From positions 1 through 28,342 of IMG/VR virus record IMGVR_UViG_3300021197_000911: 28,342 nucleotides of DNA. The stretch is one strand, 5' to 3'. Both the position numbers and the translations under genes were made by a program. The stretch comes from a virus. The notes beneath the pieces were generated by a model, which was given only the letters and a program-made list of their open reading frames with translations, made no database searches and had not been told where the DNA came from. This document shows, piece after piece, positions 5,368 to 15,416 of the stretch (the stretch's first letter is position 1; each line of letters starts with the position of its first letter).

Positions 5368-8300
5368 TTAAGTTTTTGAATAATCATATTTAATATTTGG
5401 TCCATATTGTGTTGGATGTTTTCCAACATTCAATACTGCACCCCAAGGAGTCCATACCTTGAAACCGAACTCTCTTGTTTGGTTAGTGAACGGACTTCTT
5501 GGATACCATTCACCACTGCTTGAAACCTGCCCTATTATATTGCCGTTTTGTGACCAATCATAATATTCTTCTCGTGTTATAGGAGAAAATGTTATTATTG
5601 AACCGTCTAATGTGAGAGTGCCAGTTTGCGTAAGCCTATCATCAATTATGTAATCTCGGTATGATAAATTTGGTTTTGGTAAATAGTCTCCTCTAAACCA
5701 ACTGCCACCCGGTCTTGCATTATGTTTTTGCCAGCCCATTGTATTACCATCACCAACGTAATTAACGTAGTTCGAGGTTGTCGACCACTCACTATAATGG
5801 TTATCAAATACTCTATATTCGAGGTCGCCAAGTATGTCTTTATCCCAATAATTGCTTATTGGTAATTGTCCCCAATTAGTAAGGGGTGTATTTTGTCTAG
5901 CAATAAGAACACTAAAGTTGTAAACTCTCGTTGCCTTTCTAATTGATATTGTATCATTGATTGATAAATTATCTATTCGATTAGTGGTACGTGGTGAATA
6001 CCAATTACTTCCATAACCAGACGTTTCAGAATACCAAAGTTGTAGCCCAACTTGATGTTTATATGTAAGTTGTCCATTTGCTATCTGTGATTCTGTTCCA
6101 GTATAAGTTTTTTTGTGAATCGTAAAGTTAACGGTATGTGTCGTATCGTGGCTTGAAATATTTGCATTTGCTTCATTGATACCTGTAACATAAATTCCAG
6201 AATCTAACATTGAGTGAATATCTTCTCTAGTTCCGTAACCAGTGTCAGTTATATTAAGAGATGCACCTAACAATGTCATTAGTGTTCCACCCGAGAATAC
6301 AATTTTATATTGAGAAGTAGTATCAACGTCTACGATTGTAATTGGTCTTTCATATGTTAAACCTTTGTTTACCGTTAATTGTTTAGGAGTCAATGTTACA
6401 TCAGCAAGACCCGAAAAAATATCCGCATCTGAGGCACTAACATCTATTCCTGAAATAAATTCATCTGCAACATAATACTGTAAGTTTTGGTTTGCTGTTC
6501 CATATACAAACTCGGCGGAATCTGTTCCAGTTGCTGTTCCTATGTTAACATCTGTTGCTTGAACTATATCTGCTGAGCCTGTTATGTGTCTTGTTTGTGA
6601 GTAAAGAATATCAAAATCTATATTAGTATCTGCTAAAGGAGTCACTTGTAAAACATCAATAGCCGCATTCACAACTTCTTTTGTTCCTGTAATTATTATC
6701 TTATCACTGTTATTACTTGTGAATTTAGCATCACTACTAGGTGTGCATTCTAATTCTACCGTATATGTCACGCCTGTAATAGTAGGATTTACTGTTTCTG
6801 TTATTCCTATAGTCTTACCACTAAACAGTGATGTAACTGTGTTTTCTTCAAATGTCATTGCTGGTGTAACTGAAGTTACATACGGAGTTACTGCTGTTCC
6901 AGTAACTGTTCCGATGTTAACTGTTCCGTCTGCTTGAACTAAATCAGCATCACCACTACGATAACGTGTTTGTTTATAAAGTATTGATGGATTATTTGAA
7001 CTATCTAATGTTGGTGTAAACACTAATGCTTTTAATTCTGCGTTAACATCTTCGGCGTTTCCAACTGCTGTTACGTAAGTTGAACTACCTGTTGTTCCCC
7101 ATTGACCATCTGCGTTAGGACTAATCTCTACTTCGACTTGATATGTTACCGCGTTACCTGGATAAAGTGGGTCAGCCGTTGCTGTTTCTGTGATACCTAC
7201 ATCTTTGCCTGCGAATATTGTTGTTGGCGTGTCTTCATTGTATGCCATATTCGAAACTGTTGCAAAGTAAGGGTCAATAGGAGTTCCTAAGTTAAAGTTT
7301 GTAGAACCTGATGCATAATGATTGTATATAGTAGAATCTTTAAGTCTTGTTATTTTATATTCAAACCAGAAACTAGTGGCTGTTGGTAAGTGGTCGGTTG
7401 GAGTTGTCATATCCAAAAATGGAATCATTTTCATATTAGCCATAGCAGTGTTTACTTCTGCTTTTGTTCCTGTGATGTTTAACTTTGAAGCATCTGTTCC
7501 TATTCCAGTTACAGTTGCACCACCGTTGTTTGTGCAGTTCCAAACCGCTTCATTCATTGGTTGTGATGCTGATGCTGTTCCTGTGCCTGAACCTACTCCT
7601 GTTGCCGTAAATGTAACACCAACGGTGTTTGCTGATGCACCGATGGCTGTAAAGTCTGTGTTGCCCACTGTTACAATAGTATGTGTGCCTCCAGTAACAA
7701 ATGAACCTGCTGTTAAAACTTTATAATGTTTTGCTCTTGCTTCTATTTGAAAGTTTGTGTCAAACCAGTCTGCGTGGTCTACGTTCTCTGTTGCTTTGTC
7801 TGTTATTACAACACCAGAATTAAAAGATAAACTTTCAATCTGGTCTTCATTCCAAGCGATACTAGATGGAACTGTGATTGCATAATTTGATGTTGCTGTG
7901 TTAGTAGCAAAAGTAGTTGATGCTGAATCACCCACATATACAATAGGAAAAGTGTCGTGTAATCTAGTAATTTTATACCATACAACTGGACCAGCACCAA
8001 AGTAATCTATGTCTGGAATAAACTTCATAGTCTGTAATGCGGCATTTATGTCTGCTTTTGAACCAGTCATTACTAAGTCATTTGCGCCTCTACCAGTTCC
8101 TGTGATTACCAATGAACCAGGAGTTGCTGTGCTTAGTGTTCCGTGGTCGTAAAAATTAGTAGTAGCACTACTAATCGAGTCGGTCATCCAAGTTTCTAGT
8201 TTATATTCTGTTTGATAAAACGCAGAAAGTGGTGACACATATTTTGGATTCTCTGTAACTTTATCCAGAATTTGCACTCCACTATCAAATTGCTTTGTTA

Positions 8301-10515
8301 CGTTTTCTTCCCAAGTTACAGTTTGTCTTGTTATTTGGAATTCTGCTGTATTAGATGCTGATAAAAACTTTGAAACTACCTCGTGAGGATATGAATATTG
8401 ACTGCCATTAGGTTGTATTGGACCTAATGGAGTCAAATAAGTATTATCAACTACTCGTTTAATATAATACCAAATCCAAGGACCATCACCTTCAAAATTA
8501 GGATTAGGTGTGAATTCTAAATTTTGCAATGCTGTGTTTACTTCATCTTTTGGTCCAGAAATAGTAAACGCATTACCACCAAATTCACCGTTACCGCCTT
8601 GTCCGTTTGTTGCTGAAATTGTTAAATTTGTTCCTTGTGATGCAGTTGCAACTCCTAACGTGCCGTCTGTGTAATCGCCACCACTATAACTTGGTTCATA
8701 CATTTCACAAGCAACTATATAATGTGTGCCAAAATATGCACCATCTTCTACTTCATCTGCTGTGTCTGTTATCTGTAATCCTGAATTAAATGCTTGTGTT
8801 ACATCTTCGTCCCATACTTGGTCTATCAATTGTGTTATTGAATATTCACCAACTGGTGTTCCTGTCATTGTAAATGAACCAGTTGTTGTTGGAGGTGAAC
8901 CTCCTCCACTCGTTCTTACTGCTGAAAATGAAATTGTATGATTTGCGTTAAAGTCTGGTGCTGGAATATACTGAAGTGTTAATAGGTCTGCGTTAACATT
9001 ATTTCTTGTTCCTGCTAATGTAAACACACCATTACCAACACTAGTTAATGTCGCCGCTGTTCCTGATTTTTTTAAACTACCAGTTGTGACACCTAATGTA
9101 AATGTGATTGTAAAGTTATTATTAGCATTATGAACAATTTGTGGAACTGTTCCAGTGCTAAAAGAATATGCGTTATCTTCTACGTATGTGTGAGCCGTAG
9201 AAGTGTTTCCCATTTCTTCTACGCCTGTTCCCGATACTGCTACTGTTTGTAATGTGCTTGTGTATGATGAACTAATTGCTGAACCAGTATAAGTTAACTG
9301 AACAGTCATATCGAAATCAGAATCATAATCTGTTTCTGGTGTAAATGTTATATTACGAAGTGCTGTTAATAATGTTGCTTCAGACGAATGTGACACTTCA
9401 TATACGCCTGTTCCTGCTGTATATGATTGTGTTATACCTGCTGTGCTTGATGTGATATTAGATGCGGCTGCGGTTGGAACTGTAATAGTTGCCGCAAAAC
9501 CGTCAACATCTGCTGGAACACTTGTTGTTGTTAATGCACCAAAGTCCCAAGTAGCGGCTGTGTCTTCTATGTATGATTGTCCTGGAACTGTAGTAAGTCC
9601 AATAACATTATCAGCATACCAAATACTTTTAGTTAAAGTTGAACCAACAACACCATTTGAAAGTGTAAAGAACATATCAAATGTTGACTTATTAGCCTGT
9701 CTGTAATATGACACAGTGTCAAGGTATGCTTGAACTTCTGCTTTTGTTCCAGTAAAGTTAATTCTGTTAGTATTATTATCTGTTGAACCTGGTTTCTTGT
9801 CACCAATAAATGAATTATCAGCAGAAGTAAATCCTCCTGTAGCAGTTCCTGTGTATGTAGTCGTTGTGTTGTAGTTTCTAAATTCACAAGTAATAGTTAG
9901 TGGGTCTGTATCAGTTTTTTGGTCAATTGTGCCTAAGTCAAGTAATCCGCCTGCTACCGCACTATGGGCGGCACTAGATGCATCTTCATCTGCTGGAACA
10001 ACTGACCAATAAGGTCTTTGTTTGCCAAATGTCGGTTGAGTTGCATCAAATGTTATTTCATAAGTTCCGTCTAAACTGCCATCACTAAGGTCATAAACTT
10101 TTAATTCAAAAACTGTATCAGGAATAGGAACGGTATCTGCTGGATTTTCATTCGTATAATTACCAGTAGTTTGATTTGTTTTTGTTGCTGTTGTTGTCCA
10201 ACTTCTAACTGCTGGATAATCTGCTGGAAATAAATCTAAGGAATCTAAAACAGCGTCAACATCTGCAAGTGGACCCGAACAAGTCCATTCGAATTTTGCT
10301 TTATTATATGAAGCAACTGCTGAACCAGAACCTGTAGTTGAAATGTGTCCTGTTGCGTCCCACTGATTTACTGTTCCAACTGGTAAATTTTTTGGTGCTA
10401 TTACAACTTTAACATTTGTAAGTCCACTATGTGTTCCTGATAAGTCACCCGAAGCAAATCCCCAACTTGTTTTGTTAAATGGTGTATATGTAACTGTTTT
10501 ATTTGCTAATGCCAT
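5368..10515 (-). CDS. Giant repeat-containing tail adhesin (1715 aa) with cadherin-like repeats
   Basis: The protein is built from about nine divergent beta-sandwich repeats. Each ends in a recognisable signature of the type I-T-G-T-K-x-x-V-N-x-A-L-x-x-L-x-F-x-P. Clear copies lie near residues 75 (GPLADVDAVLDSL), 255 (GTKAEVQAYLDTV), 495 (GTRNNVNADLLTL), 650 (GPKDEVNTALQNL), 815 (GSKADINAALQTM), 1010 (GTKAEVNTAMANM), 1155 (GNAEDVNAELKAL) and 1275 (GTKEVVNAAIDVL). This is like the cadherin/Ig-like repeats of bacterial secreted adhesins. Later repeats start with W/Y/F-N/E-E-D/N-x-V. The last about 330 residues are unique, rich in Trp and Tyr, and may be the receptor-binding end. The ATG has AGGAA 7 nt upstream. 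Directly after the J-like gene, it is probably a tail-tip or side-fiber protein binding the host surface. Confidence 0.75.
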   Translation of the reverse strand: MALANKTVTYTPFNKTSWGFASGDLSGTHSGLTNVKVVIAPKNLPVGTVNQWDATGHISTTGSGSAVASYNKAKFEWTCSGPLADVDAVLDSLDLFPADYPAVRSWTTTATKTNQTTGNYTNENPADTVPIPDTVFELKVYDLSDGSLDGTYEITFDATQPTFGKQRPYWSVVPADEDASSAAHSAVAGGLLDLGTIDQKTDTDPLTITCEFRNYNTTTTYTGTATGGFTSADNSFIGDKKPGSTDNNTNRINFTGTKAEVQAYLDTVSYYRQANKSTFDMFFTLSNGVVGSTLTKSIWYADNVIGLTTVPGQSYIEDTAATWDFGALTTTSVPADVDGFAATITVPTAAASNITSSTAGITQSYTAGTGVYEVSHSSEATLLTALRNITFTPETDYDSDFDMTVQLTYTGSAISSSYTSTLQTVAVSGTGVEEMGNTSTAHTYVEDNAYSFSTGTVPQIVHNANNNFTITFTLGVTTGSLKKSGTAATLTSVGNGVFTLAGTRNNVNADLLTLQYIPAPDFNANHTISFSAVRTSGGGSPPTTTGSFTMTGTPVGEYSITQLIDQVWDEDVTQAFNSGLQITDTADEVEDGAYFGTHYIVACEMYEPSYSGGDYTDGTLGVATASQGTNLTISATNGQGGNGEFGGNAFTISGPKDEVNTALQNLEFTPNPNFEGDGPWIWYYIKRVVDNTYLTPLGPIQPNGSQYSYPHEVVSKFLSASNTAEFQITRQTVTWEENVTKQFDSGVQILDKVTENPKYVSPLSAFYQTEYKLETWMTDSISSATTNFYDHGTLSTATPGSLVITGTGRGANDLVMTGSKADINAALQTMKFIPDIDYFGAGPVVWYKITRLHDTFPIVYVGDSASTTFATNTATSNYAITVPSSIAWNEDQIESLSFNSGVVITDKATENVDHADWFDTNFQIEARAKHYKVLTAGSFVTGGTHTIVTVGNTDFTAIGASANTVGVTFTATGVGSGTGTASASQPMNEAVWNCTNNGGATVTGIGTDASKLNITGTKAEVNTAMANMKMIPFLDMTTPTDHLPTATSFWFEYKITRLKDSTIYNHYASGSTNFNLGTPIDPYFATVSNMAYNEDTPTTIFAGKDVGITETATADPLYPGNAVTYQVEVEISPNADGQWGTTGSSTYVTAVGNAEDVNAELKALVFTPTLDSSNNPSILYKQTRYRSGDADLVQADGTVNIGTVTGTAVTPYVTSVTPAMTFEENTVTSLFSGKTIGITETVNPTITGVTYTVELECTPSSDAKFTSNNSDKIIITGTKEVVNAAIDVLQVTPLADTNIDFDILYSQTRHITGSADIVQATDVNIGTATGTDSAEFVYGTANQNLQYYVADEFISGIDVSASDADIFSGLADVTLTPKQLTVNKGLTYERPITIVDVDTTSQYKIVFSGGTLMTLLGASLNITDTGYGTREDIHSMLDSGIYVTGINEANANISSHDTTHTVNFTIHKKTYTGTESQIANGQLTYKHQVGLQLWYSETSGYGSNWYSPRTTNRIDNLSINDTISIRKATRVYNFSVLIARQNTPLTNWGQLPISNYWDKDILGDLEYRVFDNHYSEWSTTSNYVNYVGDGNTMGWQKHNARPGGSWFRGDYLPKPNLSYRDYIIDDRLTQTGTLTLDGSIITFSPITREEYYDWSQNGNIIGQVSSSGEWYPRSPFTNQTREFGFKVWTPWGAVLNVGKHPTQYGPNIKYDYSKT
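7560..7730 (-). other. Inserted fiber module inside the 1715-aa adhesin
   Basis: Residues about 929-985 (YKVLTAGSFVTGGTHTIVTV, then GNTDFTAIGASANTVGVTF and TATGVGSGTGTAS) match a short module that recurs in many marine phage fibers. It interrupts one of the cadherin-like repeats, whose flanking halves resemble the uninterrupted neighbours. This suggests exchange between fiber genes. Boundaries are approximate. Confidence 0.6.
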
Positions 10516-10524
10516 AATTTATTC

Positions 10525-13500
10525 CTATATTGTGTTTGCCCATACTCTAGTATATTTATCGGGGTCAAATTTCTGTGCTGTGACGGCATATATTCCATCC
10601 TCGCTTTCTTCAATAGCGATAACTCGATAATTACCAGAGTCGAGTGTTGAACTGCCTGTGTAGATATTCCATACTGCGTCTTTCTGAAATGTTCCACTCA
10701 TTGATACTGTAGTACCAGATGCTGTTCCGTATTGAATAACACCACTCGTGTCCATCACTGCAATGTTGCCAGAAGCACTTCTATCTAATGTGAGTGTTGA
10801 ACCATTTACTGCTATTACACGACCACCTGTGTTGTTTGCACCATCTGGTCTAAGTCCATCACTTAAGCAAATTAAATCTCCCGGAAGCGTGTCGAAGTGG
10901 TCCCACCCAGCAATGTAAGTTACTGTTTCTGAATTTGATGCTTCTGTGTGATATACCCAAGCGGCGTGCCATACTGCTTGTTGTTTAACTGAACAGCCCC
11001 ATAAATCAATCGTTGTTTCTCTCTCACCGAATGTTGCGATACTGGCACTGTTTCTATACTGAATTTCTTCTAATCTATTATAATTATCTTTGTTTGCGTA
11101 TTTGACGTTAATAACATTATATAAGTTATCAATAGAACCACTTTGATACATCAAGTTACCAGCATTTGTTTGATTAACAATTTTCTTAACTGTTGGTGTA
11201 TAAGCAGGGAAATCTGAGCCAGCAGAATACGGATATGACATACCATCATAAATCAATCTAGGATTACCATTCAAGTAAACAAACTTGCCGTGTCCTAAAG
11301 CCGCTATTTTCTGTAGTACTTCAATCTTTGATTCAGCACCATAAATGATAGCGTGACAATCGATAATGTCTTGACCTTGTTGGTGTTGAGAACACCAGCC
11401 AGAGAATTGCCATATATCATAATATAAAGCGTCTTTTTGTTCTATTGTAAGTTTAGAGTTTATCTCACTTCCTAATCCGTATGTTGTATTCGTAAAATAA
11501 TCGAAGAATACCCACGCTGGGTCAGTAGACCACTGATTAGGCTGATATGATGTGATAGCACTTCCATATCCAGATGAGCGCCAAGATAAAAATTCAGAAT
11601 AAGTTCCTGGACCTGGTCTTTGTATCAGTCTACCTGCTACCATAAATCCTACTTCTGATAATGTAGTTTGACCGTCACCTTGTGGTGGACGATAGGCTAC
11701 TTGAGCATAAGAAATTGCTGTGTCATTAAGTGTGTTTGAAAATGCTAATGCTGGTAAGAACTTCGCTTTCAAGTTACCTGCGTTTCTTACTGGTTGTGAT
11801 TTTCTACTAGGAGTAACACCGCCACCAATTGTCGATATTGATGTTACCATTGTGCTTGAACCATCTGTTGGTGTTACACCATTCAGACTGCTACCTAGCC
11901 CATTTTCACCTGTAACTGTAACAACATCACCAGATGCTGTAGCAATAAACTCTGGGTCACTTGTAGCACCAGAGATAGCACCAGCAATTAATCCTGCCGC
12001 TGTTGCATTATCTGTTGTGCCAGTGATTTCAGCCATAATGGCTGTGCCGTTAACTGAACATAAGAATGTGCCAGTGTGGTTACTTAAAACTGTGATTTCA
12101 AATGTTGGCGATGAATGTGATGTAGTTGCTTGTGAACGAATAGTTCTGTTATCTAAACTTGAACCAACTGTTGTTGAAATACTTAATGTTAATGATACAT
12201 CACCTAATGTTGCTGTAGTACTTGAGAATTCTACTCCACTATTCAAACAAGTTGTCAAGTCTGCTATTGTTCCAATCAGACTCAAACTCGAAGTATCTTG
12301 TCCGCTTCTTGCTACAGAAGATGGTAATGTTGTGACATCTAATGTTCCGTGTGAAACTGTTAATGTTAATGTGTTGTCTATAACTGTGTCTGTGTTTGTT
12401 ACTTCTATCGTTGGTAGTGTAACTGTGGTCGCAACACCATTGCCAGGATAAGATGCGTCTTTACCAGTAACAAATGGTATTGCGTCTGCGGCTGGAACTG
12501 TAACATCACCTTGTGTTCCTGCATTTCCTGAATCACCACTAGCACCTGTATATCCGCCATCTCCTATTTCTCCAGGTTGACCCATTGTAGAATAATCCCA
12601 TACCAATAACGGTGTTTCAGGAAGACCTATTTCTAATGCTGTTGGGTCTCTGTGTGGAGCATATGAGGCTAGAGTAATCGGACTAACACCACCTCGTTTG
12701 TTTGGTAAATCATAATCGTTAACACCATTGTCTCCTGGTGTATGATTGAATCCGTGGTCTGGTGCAAACTGATTGAATGGTGTAACTGTTGATGTGCCTG
12801 TGTCATATAATCCATTATAACCATCCATACCATCTAGTATCGAAATGCCTCTCAAGTACGTGTTTGTTGAAATAGTTTCACTACCTGCTTCGCCGTTGTC
12901 AATCCAAGCATAAACTTTTAGTTCGTTGGCAGCGTGTAGAATTTGGTCTGGATATGCTGTTATGTAATCAGACAATGTCCAATCATCAAATTTGTAGTAA
13001 TTAACATCTGTTGAGTTACAACTACCAAAGCCAATTAAAGAACCTATTTGTTGTGCTGAAGTTTCTAAGCCCGTTTCTTCGTCAATTAAAGATGTAAATC
13101 CTTTACCAGCGTTCATACCATTTGTTGTAAAAGTAAATGTTCTTTCGTATGGACCATTCTTAAAGTAATTTCCATCTTCGTCTGTTTGACCTTCACCTAT
13201 TCCTGCTGATGCAGATACTGAGGTTTCGTGTAGAACAAATTCTCTATTACCACATCCTGTACCTTCATTTAATTTTGTAGTCAATATAAGATGAATAACA
13301 ACACTACCTGATTGTCTTGTCTTTGTTGTTGCTGTTTGACCATCTTCTGATAGTTCTACATCATCGTCTAAGCACTCTAAATTGCCAGTATCTAAACCTT
13401 CTAAATCTGGTCTATTAGAATCACATTTTGTAATTTTAGTGCCATCTAATGTCGTAGTAACTGTTTCAAGTTCTCTATAGATTCCATCAGGCCAATAAAA

Positions 13501-14556
13501 TGTAACATCAATAGAATCAACTGTTTTGTCAACTCCTGGAAAAGTCTGTGTTGAATTAAAGATATAATCTGTGGCTTCTTCGTATTCTTTCATCGGAGCA
13601 CCTACGCCCGCAACGACTGATGTGCCTGTGGCTGGTGGTGCTACAATAGTAGTTTCTACTCTTACATTTTCAGTGTCTACTTCAATATGAGTTGGTGGGG
13701 GATTCCATTGGGTATATCTCAAACCTTCGCCATCTGCTGGGCCTACTCCACCAGTTCCTCCAGTTCCGCCGGTTCCCCCAGTGCCTCCATCACCACCGTC
13801 ACCACCAGCACCACCGTCATAAGTAGCACCCGCTTCGTTGAGTAGTTCATTGAAGGACTTTGCTTCCCATCGTCCCGCGGCTGCGTTCCAATAGAGAACA
13901 TTGTTAACGCCCTTTGCGGCAGTAACATCGCCCAAGTCGTTTAATAATGTGTCGTTAGTTGTGTCACCTTCTGCTTCAATTTCCATTCCTAGGAAAGGAT
14001 TTGTTAGTTCTAATGTTGCTGTTTTTTTGTTTAATGTGCCATCACCAAGTGTCATTTCGAATTTAACATCTTTATGATTAGCAACTCTAGTTGATGGGTC
14101 TATAACAAATGAATCATTGATAAGTACGTTTTTTAAATGACCAGTTGAATTAACACTGGCAGCCGTGCCTTCTCTGTCAGCAATATTATTAAAATTTTGT
14201 CTTAATGTTGCAACTCCTAGAATAGGTCCTTCAGAGATAGGCATCTTAACACTTTGAACAATAACTTCAGCATCAAGGTCACTTGGCTTTTGTCCTTGGT
14301 CGAATTGAGTATTTGACATTCCAACGTGTCCGTAGATAATTGGAATAATATTCTTAGGAGTTTGATAACCCATATCAATGCCATCAGCAATCTTTAATGC
14401 GTTTTCTTCCGATGTTTTTTTGGAGACAGTAGATAGCAAACTACTGATACCGAAAGCATCCGCAAATTGACCTATTTTAGATTTCTGAATTTGTTGTGCA
14501 AGTGTTGTCTTAATGAACCCTGCTAAATCCTTACCTTCCCAACTTTCATTAAACAT
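10525..14556 (-). CDS. J-like tail tip / host specificity protein (1343 aa) with collagen-like inserts
   Basis: The C-terminal third carries the signature of the lambda gpJ-like phage tail family. It has DPAWVFFDYFTNTTYGLGS, then helices and a Cys-containing WQFSGWCSQH segment, an interface with repeated YKNLIYDG-like strands (KFVYLNGNPRLIYDGMSYPY), and the final GDLICLSDGLR / GGRVIAVNGSTLTLD barrel. The N-terminal region (residues 1-200) also looks J-like (IIPIIYGHVGMSNTQ). Between them lie two Gly-X-Y stretches (about 248-274 and 659-685) and a beta-repeat region containing LIGTIADLTTCLN, related to the repeats of the neighbouring adhesin. It is placed after the L-like gene as in lambda. 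It probably forms the central tail tip and contacts the receptor. It lies 4 nt after the L-like stop with a poor ribosome binding site. Confidence 0.85.
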   Translation of the reverse strand: MFNESWEGKDLAGFIKTTLAQQIQKSKIGQFADAFGISSLLSTVSKKTSEENALKIADGIDMGYQTPKNIIPIIYGHVGMSNTQFDQGQKPSDLDAEVIVQSVKMPISEGPILGVATLRQNFNNIADREGTAASVNSTGHLKNVLINDSFVIDPSTRVANHKDVKFEMTLGDGTLNKKTATLELTNPFLGMEIEAEGDTTNDTLLNDLGDVTAAKGVNNVLYWNAAAGRWEAKSFNELLNEAGATYDGGAGGDGGDGGTGGTGGTGGTGGVGPADGEGLRYTQWNPPPTHIEVDTENVRVETTIVAPPATGTSVVAGVGAPMKEYEEATDYIFNSTQTFPGVDKTVDSIDVTFYWPDGIYRELETVTTTLDGTKITKCDSNRPDLEGLDTGNLECLDDDVELSEDGQTATTKTRQSGSVVIHLILTTKLNEGTGCGNREFVLHETSVSASAGIGEGQTDEDGNYFKNGPYERTFTFTTNGMNAGKGFTSLIDEETGLETSAQQIGSLIGFGSCNSTDVNYYKFDDWTLSDYITAYPDQILHAANELKVYAWIDNGEAGSETISTNTYLRGISILDGMDGYNGLYDTGTSTVTPFNQFAPDHGFNHTPGDNGVNDYDLPNKRGGVSPITLASYAPHRDPTALEIGLPETPLLVWDYSTMGQPGEIGDGGYTGASGDSGNAGTQGDVTVPAADAIPFVTGKDASYPGNGVATTVTLPTIEVTNTDTVIDNTLTLTVSHGTLDVTTLPSSVARSGQDTSSLSLIGTIADLTTCLNSGVEFSSTTATLGDVSLTLSISTTVGSSLDNRTIRSQATTSHSSPTFEITVLSNHTGTFLCSVNGTAIMAEITGTTDNATAAGLIAGAISGATSDPEFIATASGDVVTVTGENGLGSSLNGVTPTDGSSTMVTSISTIGGGVTPSRKSQPVRNAGNLKAKFLPALAFSNTLNDTAISYAQVAYRPPQGDGQTTLSEVGFMVAGRLIQRPGPGTYSEFLSWRSSGYGSAITSYQPNQWSTDPAWVFFDYFTNTTYGLGSEINSKLTIEQKDALYYDIWQFSGWCSQHQQGQDIIDCHAIIYGAESKIEVLQKIAALGHGKFVYLNGNPRLIYDGMSYPYSAGSDFPAYTPTVKKIVNQTNAGNLMYQSGSIDNLYNVINVKYANKDNYNRLEEIQYRNSASIATFGERETTIDLWGCSVKQQAVWHAAWVYHTEASNSETVTYIAGWDHFDTLPGDLICLSDGLRPDGANNTGGRVIAVNGSTLTLDRSASGNIAVMDTSGVIQYGTASGTTVSMSGTFQKDAVWNIYTGSSTLDSGNYRVIAIEESEDGIYAVTAQKFDPDKYTRVWANTI
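12502..12582 (-). repeat. Collagen-like Gly-X-Y stretch 2 in the J-like protein
   Basis: Nine consecutive Gly-X-Y triplets (GQP GEI GDG GYT GAS GDS, then GNA GTQ GDV). Such runs form trimeric triple helices in phage fibers. Confidence 0.8.
13735..13815 (-). repeat. Collagen-like Gly-X-Y stretch 1 in the J-like protein
   Basis: Nine triplets dominated by Gly-Gly-X (GGA GGD GGD, four GGT, GGV, GPA). At DNA level this is a short-period, locally G+C-rich repeat of GGT/GGA-type codons, unusual in this AT-rich sequence and prone to length change. Confidence 0.8.
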
Positions 14557-14559
14557 ATT

Positions 14560-15066
14560 TTATATTTCCAATTTTCTAGCACTTGGTCTATCTAGTCTTT
14601 CAGAACCAAGGCTTGGGGTTAAAGTAAATGAAATTGTTGATGGATTTAATTCATCAACTGACTTGACGTAGAATACTTGAGGAATAATTAATGTTGATAC
14701 ATTATAGAAAAAACGCTGTCTTCTTATACGAAGACCACGATAATCCATAAGACCAAATCCTGATGTTGCTGATGTCCAATCTGATATGTCCCATAAACTA
14801 TCAGCGGCTACTTTCAGTTTAGGTTCAGCAATACTACCTGTTAAATCACAACTGATGCCTGATACTTCGAAGTCTAGTCTATGAAATGTATGTGAACTGC
14901 CATCAATCCAATTTGCTACAACTGGAACATATGAACCTGATGGTTGATTGTGTTCTGTTGAAACATAAACACTTGTTGAACCACCAATTGAAGTAAAGTC
15001 AAATTCTAAACATTGAATAGTGCCTTCAGTAACAAGTTTTTGTGATTGTATAGTAGGAGTTGTCAT
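14560..15066 (-). CDS. Minor tail protein, L-like (168 aa)
   Basis: Its place between M-like and J-like genes is that of lambda L. The sequence is beta-rich (QCLEFDFTSIGG, YVSTEHNQPSGSYVPVV, FTLTPSLGSERLDRPSARKLEI), and the closing S-x-x-L-D-R-P-S-A-R-K segment resembles the end of the L N-terminal domain. It is shorter than lambda L (about 230 residues), lacking the C-terminal cysteine-rich iron-sulfur region. The start overlaps the M-like stop as ATGA. In lambda, L joins the tail tip initiator with M, I and J. The identity rests on context plus weak similarity. Confidence 0.6.
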   Translation of the reverse strand: MTTPTIQSQKLVTEGTIQCLEFDFTSIGGSTSVYVSTEHNQPSGSYVPVVANWIDGSSHTFHRLDFEVSGISCDLTGSIAEPKLKVAADSLWDISDWTSATSGFGLMDYRGLRIRRQRFFYNVSTLIIPQVFYVKSVDELNPSTISFTLTPSLGSERLDRPSARKLEI

Positions 15067-15416
15067 TCGCCAAACACCTCAATCATACTCGCGGTGACTG
15101 TTCTTAATTCGTTACTGGTCATATTGACTTCAAATGATTCTAAATAATATGTGCCTGCTAAGTCTAATAATTCATTAACAGCAATTGAAACAGCATCGGC
15201 ATCATCGTGTCTTGCTTCATAAAAAGCAATTAAAGTTGCTGCCTCGCTTTGACTTAAATGTTCGTGGACTACGCTTAGTTTTCTTCTGCCGGCATATGGA
15301 CCCCAAGAACTTCTTTGAATATATCCATCACCAAATTCAACTAATCTGTGTCTAGGTTCTGATGAGTAACTTGTTTGTAAACTTAATTTTGTTTGATACG
15401 GTAATGCTGATGCCAT
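15063..15416 (-). CDS. Minor tail protein, M-like (117 aa)
   Basis: The product contains HRLVEFGDGYIQRSSWG (about residues 23-39) and EHLSQSEAATLIAFYEAR (about 52-69). These match the family pattern of phage minor tail protein M (v-x-F-G-D-G-Y-x-Q-R, then L-S-x-x-E-A-x-x-I-x-x-F-x-E-A-R). Length matches the family. The ATG overlaps the tape-measure stop (TAATG) with GGAGGA upstream. It caps the distal tail tube next to the tape measure. Confidence 0.85.
   Translation of the reverse strand: MASALPYQTKLSLQTSYSSEPRHRLVEFGDGYIQRSSWGPYAGRRKLSVVHEHLSQSEAATLIAFYEARHDDADAVSIAVNELLDLAGTYYLESFEVNMTSNELRTVTASMIEVFGE

Noticed and set aside
11720-12451. Long plus-strand frame (243 codons) opposite the J-like gene
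   Set aside because: It is antisense to a well-supported gene, has low-complexity Val/Pro/Ser translation typical of a mirror of Thr/Gly/Asn-rich coding sequence, and lacks a ribosome binding site.
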